Below, one piece after another: positions 25,004 through 33,475 of a stretch of DNA of 42,730 nucleotides (position 1 is the first letter of the stretch; the number at the start of each line of letters is the position of its first letter). The DNA is from an uncultured Campylobacter sp. (GTDB lineage: Bacteria > Campylobacterota > Campylobacteria > Campylobacterales > Campylobacteraceae), in contig CALKQT010000078.1 of assembly GCA_937990735.1 (NCBI GenBank), positions 1 through 42,730 of the forward strand. Reading direction: 5' to 3'. The position numbers were made by a program, and so were the translations under genes. The notes under the pieces were generated by a model, which did no database searches, was not told the DNA's origin, and saw only the letters and a program-made list of their open reading frames with translations.

Positions 25004-26076
25004 ATTAAACTCTCATAAACCTTTATCGTTTTTTCTACCATCTGCTCTAGGCTGAAGTTTTGCGAAACGTAGCCGTAGCCGTCAAATTTCAGCTCGCGCG
25101 CGGGGGCAAACAGCCACGCCAGCGCCTGCGCGTCGCCCACGTCAAAAAAATAACCGTTTTCGCCCTCTTTAATAATATCGAGCGCGCCGCCGTGGCGGGT
25201 CGCGATCACCGGGCAATTTAACGCGATCGCCTCAGCCATCGAGCGGCCGAAGCTCTCGGGCTTGCTCGAAGCGCTTACCGCAACCGACGAGAGCGAGTAA
25301 ATTTCGGCTACCTTGCTCTGCGAGCCTGCAAAAATTACGCGCTCGCATAGGCCAAGCCCCTTTACGAGCGATTTTAGCTCGGAAAAATACTCGTCGCGAT
25401 CCGCTCTCACACCGCCTACGATCAAAATTTTGAGATTTTGTTCGCTTGCCAAAGCCGCGGCGCGGATCAGGGTTTTGTAATCCTTAATCTGCGTGATGCG
25501 CCCCACGGCGGAGACGATGAAATCATCCTGCGCGAGGTTAAAGTTCTGTCTAAATTCCGCGATGAAGCGCTCGTCTAAATTTTTGGGATTAAATTTCGCT
25601 AAATCAATACCGCGCGGAATGATCGTGATCTTGGCTGCGTCTACGCCGTAGCTTCGCACCACGTGATCGCGCGTATAGCCGCTAGGGCAGATGATCGCGT
25701 CCGCATCCGTCATGATTTTGCTGTAGAAATTTACGGAATTTATCCCATGCACGGTGCTTACGATCTTTGCTTTGGGGTGAGCAAATTTAACCAGCCACGC
25801 CGGCACGCGGGAGCGGACATGCACGATGTCTGGAGAAATTTCGCTTAAAATTTTACGCAGCTTTAAAACGCGCGCCGCAACGCTTAGGATATTTTTGGAG
25901 CAAACGTCGAGCTGTACGTGCACGCCGCCCTCGTTTTCTATCTTTGGCGCCAATTTGCCGCCGTTACTGATAACGAAATTTTCGATGCCGCGCCGTGCAA
26001 ACTCCCTATTTAGCTCGACTACGCCGCGCTCGACGCCGCCTTCGTTCAGCTCGGGCAGGATTTGCACGACCCTCAT
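25000..26076 (-). CDS. family 4 glycosyltransferase
   Basis: 358 residues of GT-B fold. VVQILPELNEGGVERGVVELN opens the acceptor domain; the donor domain has SAVGRITQIKDYKTLIRAA, ILIVGGVRADRDEY and SVAVSASSKPESFGRSMAEAIALNCPVIAT, with the E-x7-E motif. Length is normal, with no insert. It is likely to add a core sugar to lipooligosaccharide. It overlaps its neighbours on both sides as ATGA. Confidence 0.9.
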   Translation of the reverse strand: MRVVQILPELNEGGVERGVVELNREFARRGIENFVISNGGKLAPKIENEGGVHVQLDVCSKNILSVAARVLKLRKILSEISPDIVHVRSRVPAWLVKFAHPKAKIVSTVHGINSVNFYSKIMTDADAIICPSGYTRDHVVRSYGVDAAKITIIPRGIDLAKFNPKNLDERFIAEFRQNFNLAQDDFIVSAVGRITQIKDYKTLIRAAALASEQNLKILIVGGVRADRDEYFSELKSLVKGLGLCERVIFAGSQSKVAEIYSLSSVAVSASSKPESFGRSMAEAIALNCPVIATRHGGALDIIKEGENGYFFDVGDAQALAWLFAPARELKFDGYGYVSQNFSLEQMVEKTIKVYESLI

Positions 26077-27515
26077 ATTTTTATCTCCCTCACAAACGCC
26101 TTAAGATCGTACTTCGCAGTCTTTTTTAACTTCGCACCCTCGCTGTGTCGCCTAGCATAGCCCGTAGAAACGAGAGCGCTTATAAAATCGTCAAATTTAT
26201 TATGAGCGACTTTGCGCTTTAGGCTCAAAATGGATACGCTCGCGCTCCCGTTAGATGCAGCCTCGCTTATCATCGAGACGCTGTCCTCGCTGATAAAAAC
26301 CCACTCGCACTGCGCCAAAAAATCACCAATCGGATTTACGGGCTCTCGGCTATAAATCACGCTATAATCCCAGCTGAGCTTTTCTAGCGCGCTCTCGGTA
26401 GCCTGCGGCGTGCGCGGAGAGGTCGTTAGCGCAAACTCGCAGTCCGCAAACTGCGCCCTTACGCCCTCGATCTGCTTTAAAATTTCATCCCCCATCTCAA
26501 AGCAGGAATTCGGCCCGCCGATGATAAATCCTACCGCCTTGCGCTGCGACCGGTACAGCCCCTGCGGGCGCGAAAAGCTAAGCGAGACGGGCGAAATTTT
26601 AAGATTCGCGCGCGGCTTTGGGCGATCGTGCGCGCCTGCGATTATGACGCTAAAATCCTTGCGGTAGCCCTTCGGATACATTAGCGCTATACTCGGCTTT
26701 GCGTATCTGCGCGCGTAAAATTTCAGCGCGTAATAGGTCGTAGAGCCCGCGCCTACGAACAGATCGAAATCTGCGAAATTTAAATTACGATATGATGCAG
26801 CGTCTAAATTTTCGTTATATGATACGGCGTCCAAATTTCTGTCATTCGGCGCGACATCTAAATTTGCATTATCCGGCGCGACGGAGCTGTTTAGAGCGGA
26901 ACTATTTAAATTCGATCTGTTTTTGCGGTCCGCGTCTTTTATCTCGCTCGCACCGCCATCATCAAGGTCGCACTTAAAAATTTTAAAATAAAGCCCGAAA
27001 AAATCAAGCACGTAGGAGCAGAGTTTAAGAAGCTTGTTTGCGTAAGCGATCCTACAAAGGCAAAACTCAAGCGCTTTTAGCTCGCAAAATGCGATGCTTT
27101 GGTTCTCGTGCCCCTTGCGGCCGTCGCTTAAGATGAGCGCTTTTCGATACGGATTTTTAGCGGCGAGCGGATTTGCAGCGGAGTTTTCGCTGTTTAAATT
27201 TAAAGAGCCGCCGCCTGCGTGCCACGCGCAACCTGGAGCGCCCGATCTTAAATTTTTATCACTAAAGCTTTCACGGCGTAAAATGCAAGAGGGACAGCCG
27301 CAAATCGATATGAAATTTTTGAGGTCCAAATTTTTGCCTGCTCGCGCGACGGCGATCGCCATAGAGCTTTCGCGATTTAAAATTTTACTTTCTCGCGCAG
27401 CTCTACTTAAATTTTCGACGCTTTGCTCTTTTGCAAAAAGGCGCGAGCTCTGCGGCGCGGATAAATTTCTCGCGATGCCCTGCCTGCTCTCGCCTCTTGA
27501 AATTTGCCGCGCCAT
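26073..27515 (-). CDS. mitochondrial-fission ELM1-like family protein with inserts
   Basis: 480 residues from the ATG at 27515, which shares TGATG with the stop of the acyltransferase gene upstream. The core resembles the ELM1 family (PF06258 type): KALILSDGRKGHENQSIAF, FVGAGSTTYYALKFYARRY, IALMYPKGYRKDF, VGFIIGGPNSCFEM and FISEDSVSMISEAASNG. Relatives are about 300 residues. Here there is an extra ~120-residue N-terminal stretch with a CGCPSC motif, and a second insert (~200-260) with 27-bp tandem repeats. The role in lipooligosaccharide assembly is inferred from position. A downstream start near the NPYRKAL segment cannot be excluded. Confidence 0.75.
   Translation of the reverse strand: MARQISRGESRQGIARNLSAPQSSRLFAKEQSVENLSRAARESKILNRESSMAIAVARAGKNLDLKNFISICGCPSCILRRESFSDKNLRSGAPGCAWHAGGGSLNLNSENSAANPLAAKNPYRKALILSDGRKGHENQSIAFCELKALEFCLCRIAYANKLLKLCSYVLDFFGLYFKIFKCDLDDGGASEIKDADRKNRSNLNSSALNSSVAPDNANLDVAPNDRNLDAVSYNENLDAASYRNLNFADFDLFVGAGSTTYYALKFYARRYAKPSIALMYPKGYRKDFSVIIAGAHDRPKPRANLKISPVSLSFSRPQGLYRSQRKAVGFIIGGPNSCFEMGDEILKQIEGVRAQFADCEFALTTSPRTPQATESALEKLSWDYSVIYSREPVNPIGDFLAQCEWVFISEDSVSMISEAASNGSASVSILSLKRKVAHNKFDDFISALVSTGYARRHSEGAKLKKTAKYDLKAFVREIKI
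26780..26884 (-). repeat. degenerate 27-bp tandem repeats inside the ELM1-like gene
   Basis: Units at 26804-26830, 26831-26857 and 26858-26884 are each 27 bases, with CTAAATTT / CCAAATTT openings; a 24-base partial unit lies at 26780-26803. They encode NLD-x6 repeats (NLDVAPNDR, NLDAVSYNE, NLDAASYR). Confidence 0.8.
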
Positions 27516-28396
27516 CAGTCCATCTTCCATCGTTTGTGTATCCAAAACCACTGCTGCGGCGCAGTTCGCACGACCTCTTCGAAAATGTCGTTGCACTTTT
27601 GCGTGATAAACAGCTCGGCCTCGTCCTTATCTAGTCCCTCGGGCGGCGGCGGAAAATCCTTAATCACAATCTCGTAGCGATTATCCGCGCCGCGCCGCGC
27701 AAAAATTGGTATCAGCACTGGGCGAAATTTCAAATAAAGCGATGCGATAGTCTTCGTGGTGTAGCACTGCCGTCCAAAAAAGGTCGTAATCAGGCTATTT
27801 TTAGGACCCGGCTTTTGATCGGGCAGAATGCCTACGTTGCGCCCCTGCTTTAGCGCCTGCACGAGCCTGCGCATCGCATCGTCCTTGTAAATGAGATCGT
27901 TGCCGTAGCGCTCGCGAAACGGCGCCACTAGCCGCTCCTCGATCAACTCATTATCGCTGCGACGCCCGACTACCGAGACGGGAAAGCCATTGGCGCCGAA
28001 AAAATTAGCTAGAATTTCCCAATTTCCAAAATGCGCGGTAAAAAATAAAATCCCGTGCGGATTATCACCTTTTAGCTTTCGGACGCGCTCTAGCGCCTGC
28101 TCGCCGTTTGAAATCAGATCATCAAATTTTAGTCTGCCATTGTAAAATAAAAGCGTGTCAGTAAGCGTCCTAGCGATACTGCGAAAATTCTCGATCGCAA
28201 GAGCGTGAAGCTCACTTTCGCTTTTTTGCGGATAGGCGGCGCGAAGGTTATCCTGCGCGACTTTAACGCGCCTACTAAGCTTCCACGATGCAAAAAGTGC
28301 GAGCTTATCGAAAAATGTGAATATGAAGCTTTTCGGCGCGAATTTTGCAAATTTTATCAGACACAGCGCCAAAAAATATTGGATTCTTTCCTTCAT
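27515..28396 (-). CDS. lipid A biosynthesis acyltransferase (LpxL/HtrB family)
   Basis: 293 residues. An N-terminal membrane helix (about 5-25) is followed by the acyltransferase core: FFTAHFGNWEILANF with the H-x4-(D/E) motif, PVSVVGRRSDN, GRNVGILPDQKPGP, and FGRQCYTTKTIASLYLKF. It adds a secondary acyl chain to Kdo-lipid A at the inner membrane. It has a GAGGT ribosome site and is the first gene of the lipooligosaccharide transcript, 59 bases after mnmE. Confidence 0.92.
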   Translation of the reverse strand: MKERIQYFLALCLIKFAKFAPKSFIFTFFDKLALFASWKLSRRVKVAQDNLRAAYPQKSESELHALAIENFRSIARTLTDTLLFYNGRLKFDDLISNGEQALERVRKLKGDNPHGILFFTAHFGNWEILANFFGANGFPVSVVGRRSDNELIEERLVAPFRERYGNDLIYKDDAMRRLVQALKQGRNVGILPDQKPGPKNSLITTFFGRQCYTTKTIASLYLKFRPVLIPIFARRGADNRYEIVIKDFPPPPEGLDKDEAELFITQKCNDIFEEVVRTAPQQWFWIHKRWKMD

Positions 28397-28455
28397 AAAG
28401 ACCTCGTTTTAAATGCGAGATTATATTGAATTTTGGCTAATTAGTAGCTAAAACG

Positions 28456-30204
28456 CTATTTGCCGAGGCAAAAATTGCTAAACATTTCGTCTAAAATTTC
28501 ATCTCGCTCAAATGGACGCGAAATACGTGCAATCGCCTCAATCGCGCGATTTATCTCAAATGCAAAAAGCTCAAGCTCGCCGCAAGCTAGGCGCTCGCTC
28601 GCGTTTTTAAGAGCCGCAAGCGCGCTCTCGCAAGATAGAATTTGCCGCTCATTGCTTAGCATAAGGCCATCGAAATTTTGAGAATTTAAGTAGCTCTCAA
28701 GCGCGGTTAAAATTTGATCCACGCCCTCGTTTGCAGAAATCTCAAGCGGCGCAAAAATGGAATTTGCTTGGGTATTTTGCCTAACGGAATTTATTGTAGA
28801 GCTATTAGGAGCGATGGAATTTGCAGAATTTTGTTTGGAATCATCTTTCGTAAAATTCTCCGCAGCACAGCTTACAGTAGCGCGCTCGGTATTTGGCGAC
28901 GCTAGTCCCGCTTTTGCGGCAAAATTCTGTTCCTTTGGATTTATGGAATTCGCAAGAGCTATTTGGCTTGTAGGCGCGGAATTTGTGGAAGTAGAATTTT
29001 GCGCGCTTAGGTCACGCTTTAAATTTTTAGCTTTTAAATTCTGCGCGCAAGAATTTAAAGAAGCGTCGCAGGTATGACTTTGCTTTAAATTTTCGGCTGC
29101 GAAATTCTCTAATATGGGATTTTCGGCTGCGAAATTTTTTGCAGAAAAAGTCTCTAAATCCTCGTCAAGATCCTCCGCGCTAGGGCAAAATTTACGCGGC
29201 AAGTCACATTTATTTAAAACGTAGATGATTTTTTTGCCTTTTTGTTCGCACAATATTTTTAAGATCTGCGCGTCCTCGGCGTCCCATTCGCGACTTGCGT
29301 CAAACACTGCCAAAATCACGTCTGCCTCGCTTGCAGCGCGAAGCGAATATGAAATGCCGATACTCTCGAGCTTTGAGCCGCCGTGTCTGATACCTGCAGT
29401 ATCGACTATACGGATTAGATGAGTGCCTATCTGCAGGCTTTCTTCGATGAGATCGCGAGTAGTGCCCGCCTCGTCGCTCACGATAGCGCGGCTAAAGCTC
29501 AGCATAGAGTTTAAAATGCTTGATTTACCAACATTCGGCTTACCTACAATCGCTACTTTAAAGCCCTCGATCAACCCCTTTCGGCTGCGGCTGATGCGAG
29601 TGATTTTTTCTAGTGAAGCGATATTTTGGCTAAGCATTTCTTGCGAGTTTTGCAGTACATCTTCGGGCAGATCATCCTCCGCGTAGTCGATGCAAACCTC
29701 GACAAAAGCTAGCGTCTTAACCAGAGCCGCGCGCAGATTTGCGACGAAGTCTGCTAGCTCGCCTCGCAGGCTGCGCGATAAAATTTTAGCCGCACTTTGC
29801 GAGCGCGAATTAATCAGATCGCTTATGGCTTCGGCTTTACTAAGATCCATTTTACCGTTTAAAAACGCTCGCTTGCTAAACTCGCCCGGATTTGCTATGC
29901 GCGCGCCCAGAGCCAGCACGGCATCTAACGCCAAGGATGAAGCCGTAAAGCCGCCGTGGGTCTGCACTTCTACGACATCTTCGCCGGTAAAGCTATGCGG
30001 AGCTTTAAAATATATCAAAATCGCCTCGCCGAACGCTTCGCCGCTCGCGTCAAAAAGATTCACAAGCGTAGCATAGCGAGGTCGCAAAAAACTGCGATGT
30101 GAAAGGCCTAGAGCGATAGATAGCGCTTCCTCGCCTGAAATTCTAACTATGCAAATTCCGCCGATGCCGTGAGCCGTAGCGATAGCGGCGATAGTCTCGC
30201 TCAC
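28456..30204 (-). CDS. mnmE: tRNA modification GTPase MnmE with an insert in the G domain
   Basis: 582 residues against about 450 for the family. The N-terminal folate domain (1-120) and helical domain are normal. G domain: G1 GKPNVGKS (221-228), G2 TTRD (248-251), G3 DTAG (268-271), G4 NKCD (331-334), G5 SAN (490-492). The C-terminus ends FCLGK with the essential Cys579. With MnmG it makes the cmnm5U34 modification. About 130 extra Asn/Ser/Ala-rich residues sit between G4 and G5 (about 340-485, DNA 28750-29185), with recurring NFAAEN units. Both motifs are intact on each side, so the GTPase is probably active. It is the last gene of the rpmH operon. Confidence 0.96.
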   Translation of the reverse strand: MSETIAAIATAHGIGGICIVRISGEEALSIALGLSHRSFLRPRYATLVNLFDASGEAFGEAILIYFKAPHSFTGEDVVEVQTHGGFTASSLALDAVLALGARIANPGEFSKRAFLNGKMDLSKAEAISDLINSRSQSAAKILSRSLRGELADFVANLRAALVKTLAFVEVCIDYAEDDLPEDVLQNSQEMLSQNIASLEKITRISRSRKGLIEGFKVAIVGKPNVGKSSILNSMLSFSRAIVSDEAGTTRDLIEESLQIGTHLIRIVDTAGIRHGGSKLESIGISYSLRAASEADVILAVFDASREWDAEDAQILKILCEQKGKKIIYVLNKCDLPRKFCPSAEDLDEDLETFSAKNFAAENPILENFAAENLKQSHTCDASLNSCAQNLKAKNLKRDLSAQNSTSTNSAPTSQIALANSINPKEQNFAAKAGLASPNTERATVSCAAENFTKDDSKQNSANSIAPNSSTINSVRQNTQANSIFAPLEISANEGVDQILTALESYLNSQNFDGLMLSNERQILSCESALAALKNASERLACGELELFAFEINRAIEAIARISRPFERDEILDEMFSNFCLGK

Positions 30205-30206
30205 GA

Positions 30207-30962
30207 TTAGCTTTTTTCGTCTACGATGACGATTTTGCCGCTACGCGTGGATTTGATGCCCACGAAACGATCTGGATATGCTTGTTTTAGCTTATCGGCT
30301 ACAATTTTGATAAATGCGCCATCAAAAGCCTTCGTGACGATACGCTCATTTCCGGAGCGTTCCACGAGCGCATTTACATAAGAATCGATAAATCGTTCTT
30401 GATTTTGTAAAAATTCCGCGATTTCAAAAACCACGGCAAGATCATATCTGATACTGATCCAGTTGTAAATCATATACGAAAGCGCCTTGTAGCGGTGCCC
30501 CTCTTTGCCTATCAAAAGCGCGCTATCCTCGCCTTGTAGCTTGATATAGACGGTATTTTCGTCGATTTTGCTAACATCGCTAACTTCGATATTAAACTCG
30601 CTTGATCTAAAAAGTGCAGATAGCTTCTCTTTGATATCGGATAAAATTTCATCCGTCACAACGCCCTTTTGCTTTTCTTTGCGATGTTTAGAATGCGTGG
30701 CGCGCGGACTTTGCGGCTCTGATTTATCGCCCTGCTTTTTCTCTGCTTTGCCGGCTTTATTTTGCGGGGCGTTAAATTCCGGATTTTCGCTAAATTTCTC
30801 CCCCTCCAAAACCGCTTCTATAATAGCATTTTTTTTAAAGAAGCCCAAAAATCCACCGCTTGGATGCTGCAGCACGCGCACGTTAAGCTGCGTTACCGAG
30901 CATCCAAGCTCAGATGCTGCTTTATTATATGCGTCTTTTAAATTTTCTGCTTCAATTATCAT
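30207..30962 (-). CDS. jag: Jag-like RNA-binding protein (Jag-N, KH, R3H)
   Basis: 251 residues. The Jag N-terminal domain (about 1-50: AYNKAASELGCSVTQLNVRVLQHPSGGFLGFFKK) is followed by a Lys/Gln-rich linker (about 65-105). The KH-like part has VYIKLQGEDSALLIGKEGHRYKAL with the IGKEG loop, and an R3H-like region ends the protein (SGNERIVTKAFDGAFIKI). It binds RNA and usually accompanies yidC. Its start overlaps the yidC stop; two bases separate it from mnmE. Confidence 0.88.
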   Translation of the reverse strand: MIIEAENLKDAYNKAASELGCSVTQLNVRVLQHPSGGFLGFFKKNAIIEAVLEGEKFSENPEFNAPQNKAGKAEKKQGDKSEPQSPRATHSKHRKEKQKGVVTDEILSDIKEKLSALFRSSEFNIEVSDVSKIDENTVYIKLQGEDSALLIGKEGHRYKALSYMIYNWISIRYDLAVVFEIAEFLQNQERFIDSYVNALVERSGNERIVTKAFDGAFIKIVADKLKQAYPDRFVGIKSTRSGKIVIVDEKS

Positions 30963-32602
30963 GACTTTTTCTCCGCTATTTGAGCTTGTTTATGCCTAGC
31001 AAAGGCTTTATTAATGACATATTGCTGGATAATGGAGCAGAAATTATTTACCGTCCAGTATAACGTAAGACCCGCAGGAAACATTACAAAAAATACCGTA
31101 AAAATGAGCGGCAAGAATTTCATCATCTTCTCTTGCATCGGATCAGTAAACGTAGTCGGCGTAATCTTTTGCTGCAAAAACATCAAAATTCCCATCGTAA
31201 TCGGCAGGATGTAATATGGATCTTTAAGCGACAGATCGTGGATCCACAGCGCCCACTCCGCGCCCTTTAGCTCGATCGCATTAAGCAGCACGCGGTAGAT
31301 CGCGAAAAATACCGGTATTTGAAGCAGGATCGGTAAGCAGCCGCCCATCGGATTGGCACCGTTTTTCTTATACAGATCCATCATATGCATCTGCAGCTTT
31401 TGCTTATCATCCTTGTATTTTTCTTGAAGCTCTTTCATCTTGGGCGCCAGATCTTTTAGCTTATTCATCGATAGCATTCCCTTGTAGCTTAGCGGGAATA
31501 AGATTAGGCGGATAATGAGCGTGAGCACGACGATCGACCAGCCCCAGTTACCGATATAGCCGTGCAGCCAGTTTAGAAATTTAAACATCGGGCGGGCGAT
31601 AAAGGTAAACCAGCCGTATTCGATAATGTGCGTAAGAGCAGGATTTATCGAGCTTAGCGTTGCGTGATCTTTCGCGCCGATATAGCCCGTAAGACTAAGA
31701 TCGCCATCTGAGCCTATGAAAACCTGCGAAATTTTATCTGCGTCAGTCACGTTCGCATTCAAGCTCTCTCCGTAAAATAGCGTCGTATAATAGCGATCGG
31801 AGCTTGCAGCGATATTTGCACCGCTTATTCGCTCGTTTTTATCCACATCACCATCTTTAAAAATTTCTACGCTTTCGCTTATAGCTTGCGAGCCAGTAAA
31901 AAATGAAGTGATTTTATCTGAAATTCCAGCTTCGCCCGGTTTTCCAACGATGACGCCGTGAACCGTATAGCTATCTACTTCTACGTTCGGGCGCGAGCCG
32001 GGGCTGATAAAATAATGCGCATTGCCGCTTAACTTCAGATCCAATTTATAACTACCATTTGGATAAAAGGTAAGAATTTTATTTATGCTAACGGCGCCTA
32101 AACTTTGACTTAATGTAACACTAGCCTCTCCGTTTCGTACGTCCAGCTCGCTAGATGAAGCGCTGTAAGGAGTATCGAAAGCCATCGCATTCAACGCCGC
32201 GTCCTCAAAGCGCATCTCAAGCGGTTTAGAATGCGATTTAGGATCGATCAAATTTATCGCATCGCCGTTTTCGTCACGGAATTTAGCATCGTTTAGCACA
32301 TACGAGCTTATACGACCGAATCCGTCGATCGTAAAATTTGCTTCTTTTCCGACTACGCGTACTAACGATGCAGAGATGGAATTTGCGGTATTTAAATTCG
32401 CTCCCTGCGCGCTCACGCCAGCGGCAGTAGTTTGCGGAGCGGACTTGGCGGCATTTTTTTGCGCGATTTGCGCCGCGGTTGCGTTTGCCTCCATTGCGGC
32501 GCGAATTTTTGATAAATAAAAATGATCGTAAGCTACAAAAAATATTAGCGCAGTTGCTATTGCGATAGCAAGGCGCTTTGATTGAGGAAGTTTATCTAGC
32601 AC
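30959..32602 (-). CDS. yidC: membrane protein insertase YidC
   Basis: 547 residues. N-terminal membrane helix (about 10-27), an Ala/Thr-rich linker, a large periplasmic beta domain (about 80-325), then five helices of the conserved insertase core: WGWSIVVLTLIIRLILFPLSYKG, a cytosolic hairpin with LKDLAPKMKELQEKYKDDKQKLQ, then NPMGGCLPILLQIPVFFAIYRVL and the C-terminal helices ending in a basic tail. It inserts and folds inner-membrane proteins with or without Sec. The start abuts the yidD stop. Confidence 0.97.
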   Translation of the reverse strand: MLDKLPQSKRLAIAIATALIFFVAYDHFYLSKIRAAMEANATAAQIAQKNAAKSAPQTTAAGVSAQGANLNTANSISASLVRVVGKEANFTIDGFGRISSYVLNDAKFRDENGDAINLIDPKSHSKPLEMRFEDAALNAMAFDTPYSASSSELDVRNGEASVTLSQSLGAVSINKILTFYPNGSYKLDLKLSGNAHYFISPGSRPNVEVDSYTVHGVIVGKPGEAGISDKITSFFTGSQAISESVEIFKDGDVDKNERISGANIAASSDRYYTTLFYGESLNANVTDADKISQVFIGSDGDLSLTGYIGAKDHATLSSINPALTHIIEYGWFTFIARPMFKFLNWLHGYIGNWGWSIVVLTLIIRLILFPLSYKGMLSMNKLKDLAPKMKELQEKYKDDKQKLQMHMMDLYKKNGANPMGGCLPILLQIPVFFAIYRVLLNAIELKGAEWALWIHDLSLKDPYYILPITMGILMFLQQKITPTTFTDPMQEKMMKFLPLIFTVFFVMFPAGLTLYWTVNNFCSIIQQYVINKAFARHKQAQIAEKKS

Positions 32603-32946
32603 TATTTTTCTCCTAGTCGTATGACGTAATATCTATTTTTTTTATATGGTATAAACCAAAGCTTAAATTTCTGCGCGCGCACGTTAAAGCCGCCTTCGCA
32701 GGCTTTCGAAAATACGCAAAATTTGAAATTTCGCGCGATTATCGGATAATCTATGCCGCCGCTAAAGAGCGGATTGCATCTTAAAATTCTAGCCGCTACA
32801 GCGCAGAGTGCGCCAAAGACGCCGTTAAACTTAAACTCATAAAGCGCGTATTCCGAACAGCTCGGATAATAACGGCAACAGCGCGGTAGCAAAGGCGAAA
32901 TAAATTTTCGATAAAACCCGATCGCGGCTATAAAAAATCTCTTCAT
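32602..32946 (-). CDS. yidD: membrane protein insertion efficiency factor YidD
   Basis: 114 residues with the family core FYRKFISPLLPRCCRYYPSC, then SEYALYEF, ARILRCNPLFSGGIDY. It is an amphipathic protein at the inner face of the membrane. The conserved Cys residues (CC, C, C) are present. Overlaps with rnpA (four bases) and yidC (one base) show tight coupling. Confidence 0.95.
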   Translation of the reverse strand: MKRFFIAAIGFYRKFISPLLPRCCRYYPSCSEYALYEFKFNGVFGALCAVAARILRCNPLFSGGIDYPIIARNFKFCVFSKACEGGFNVRAQKFKLWFIPYKKNRYYVIRLGEK

Positions 32947-33278
32947 TTTACTGCGCCGATCTTTTTAAACGCCCATTTTAAATTTCGCTCGATGTCTTCA
33001 AAGCTCATATCTATGATCCGCTTTTTTGCGATTAATATAAAAATTCCGCTAACAATGGCGTCTTTTTGATTATAAAACGCTGCGCGCAAACGTCTTTTAG
33101 CGTAATTGCGCGTAACCGAATTGCCTATTTTTTTACTGGCGACTGCGCTAAATTTACGCTCTTCGCTAGCTAAAAAATACACGACAGCGCATTCGCAATG
33201 CCACTTTGCCGCACTTTTATAAACTTCCGAAAAAACCCTGCTATCGCTTATCGCAGCAAATTCGCCTACGCAGCCAAT
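32943..33278 (-). CDS. rnpA: ribonuclease P protein component, non-standard start likely
   Basis: The basic RNA-binding core is clear: SAVASKKIGNSVTRNYAKRRLRAAF, the RNR motif of the family. The first GTG at 33182 would give only 79 residues, starting inside the conserved N-terminal strand. The frame is open for 32 more codons and encodes the missing front (FSEVYKSAAKWHCECAVVYF), so translation must begin earlier. No ATG, GTG or TTG exists there. The ATT at 33276-33278, inside the end of rpmH and after AAAGGCAGAAG, gives 111 residues, the usual family length; an ATA further in is another option. The start is therefore inferred, the protein identity is not. Confidence 0.88.
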   Translation of the reverse strand: MGCVGEFAAISDSRVFSEVYKSAAKWHCECAVVYFLASEERKFSAVASKKIGNSVTRNYAKRRLRAAFYNQKDAIVSGIFILIAKKRIIDMSFEDIERNLKWAFKKIGAVK

Positions 33279-33400
33279 CTTCTTCTGCCTTTAGCGCGTC
33301 TTGCGCTTAAAACTCTGCGGCCGTTTTTTGTTTTCATACGGACGCGAAAGCCGTGAGTACGCTTTTTAGGGGTATTGTGGGGTTGGTACGTTCTTTTCAT
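33266..33400 (-). CDS. rpmH: 50S ribosomal protein L34
   Basis: 44 residues: MKRTYQPHNTPKKRTHGFRV, then RMKTKNGRRVLSARRAKGRR and RLAA. This is a complete, textbook L34. AAAGGAAC lies eight bases before the ATG. It heads the rnpA-yidD-yidC-jag-mnmE run and its end overlaps the likely start of rnpA. Confidence 0.97.
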   Translation of the reverse strand: MKRTYQPHNTPKKRTHGFRVRMKTKNGRRVLSARRAKGRRRLAA

Positions 33401-33433
33401 AACTGTTCCTTTAAGAAAATGTAAAGCGGAGAT

Positions 33434-33439
33434 TTTATA
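33434..33439 (-). promoter_or_regulatory. possible -10 box for the rpmH operon
   Basis: TATAAA(AT) on the minus strand, about 34 bases before the rpmH ATG, with a T-rich stretch upstream and no good -35, as is common for Campylobacter sigma70 promoters. Confidence 0.45.
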
Positions 33440-33475
33440 GAAACTTTACTTAAAAACCGATAAACAAAAGCAGCC

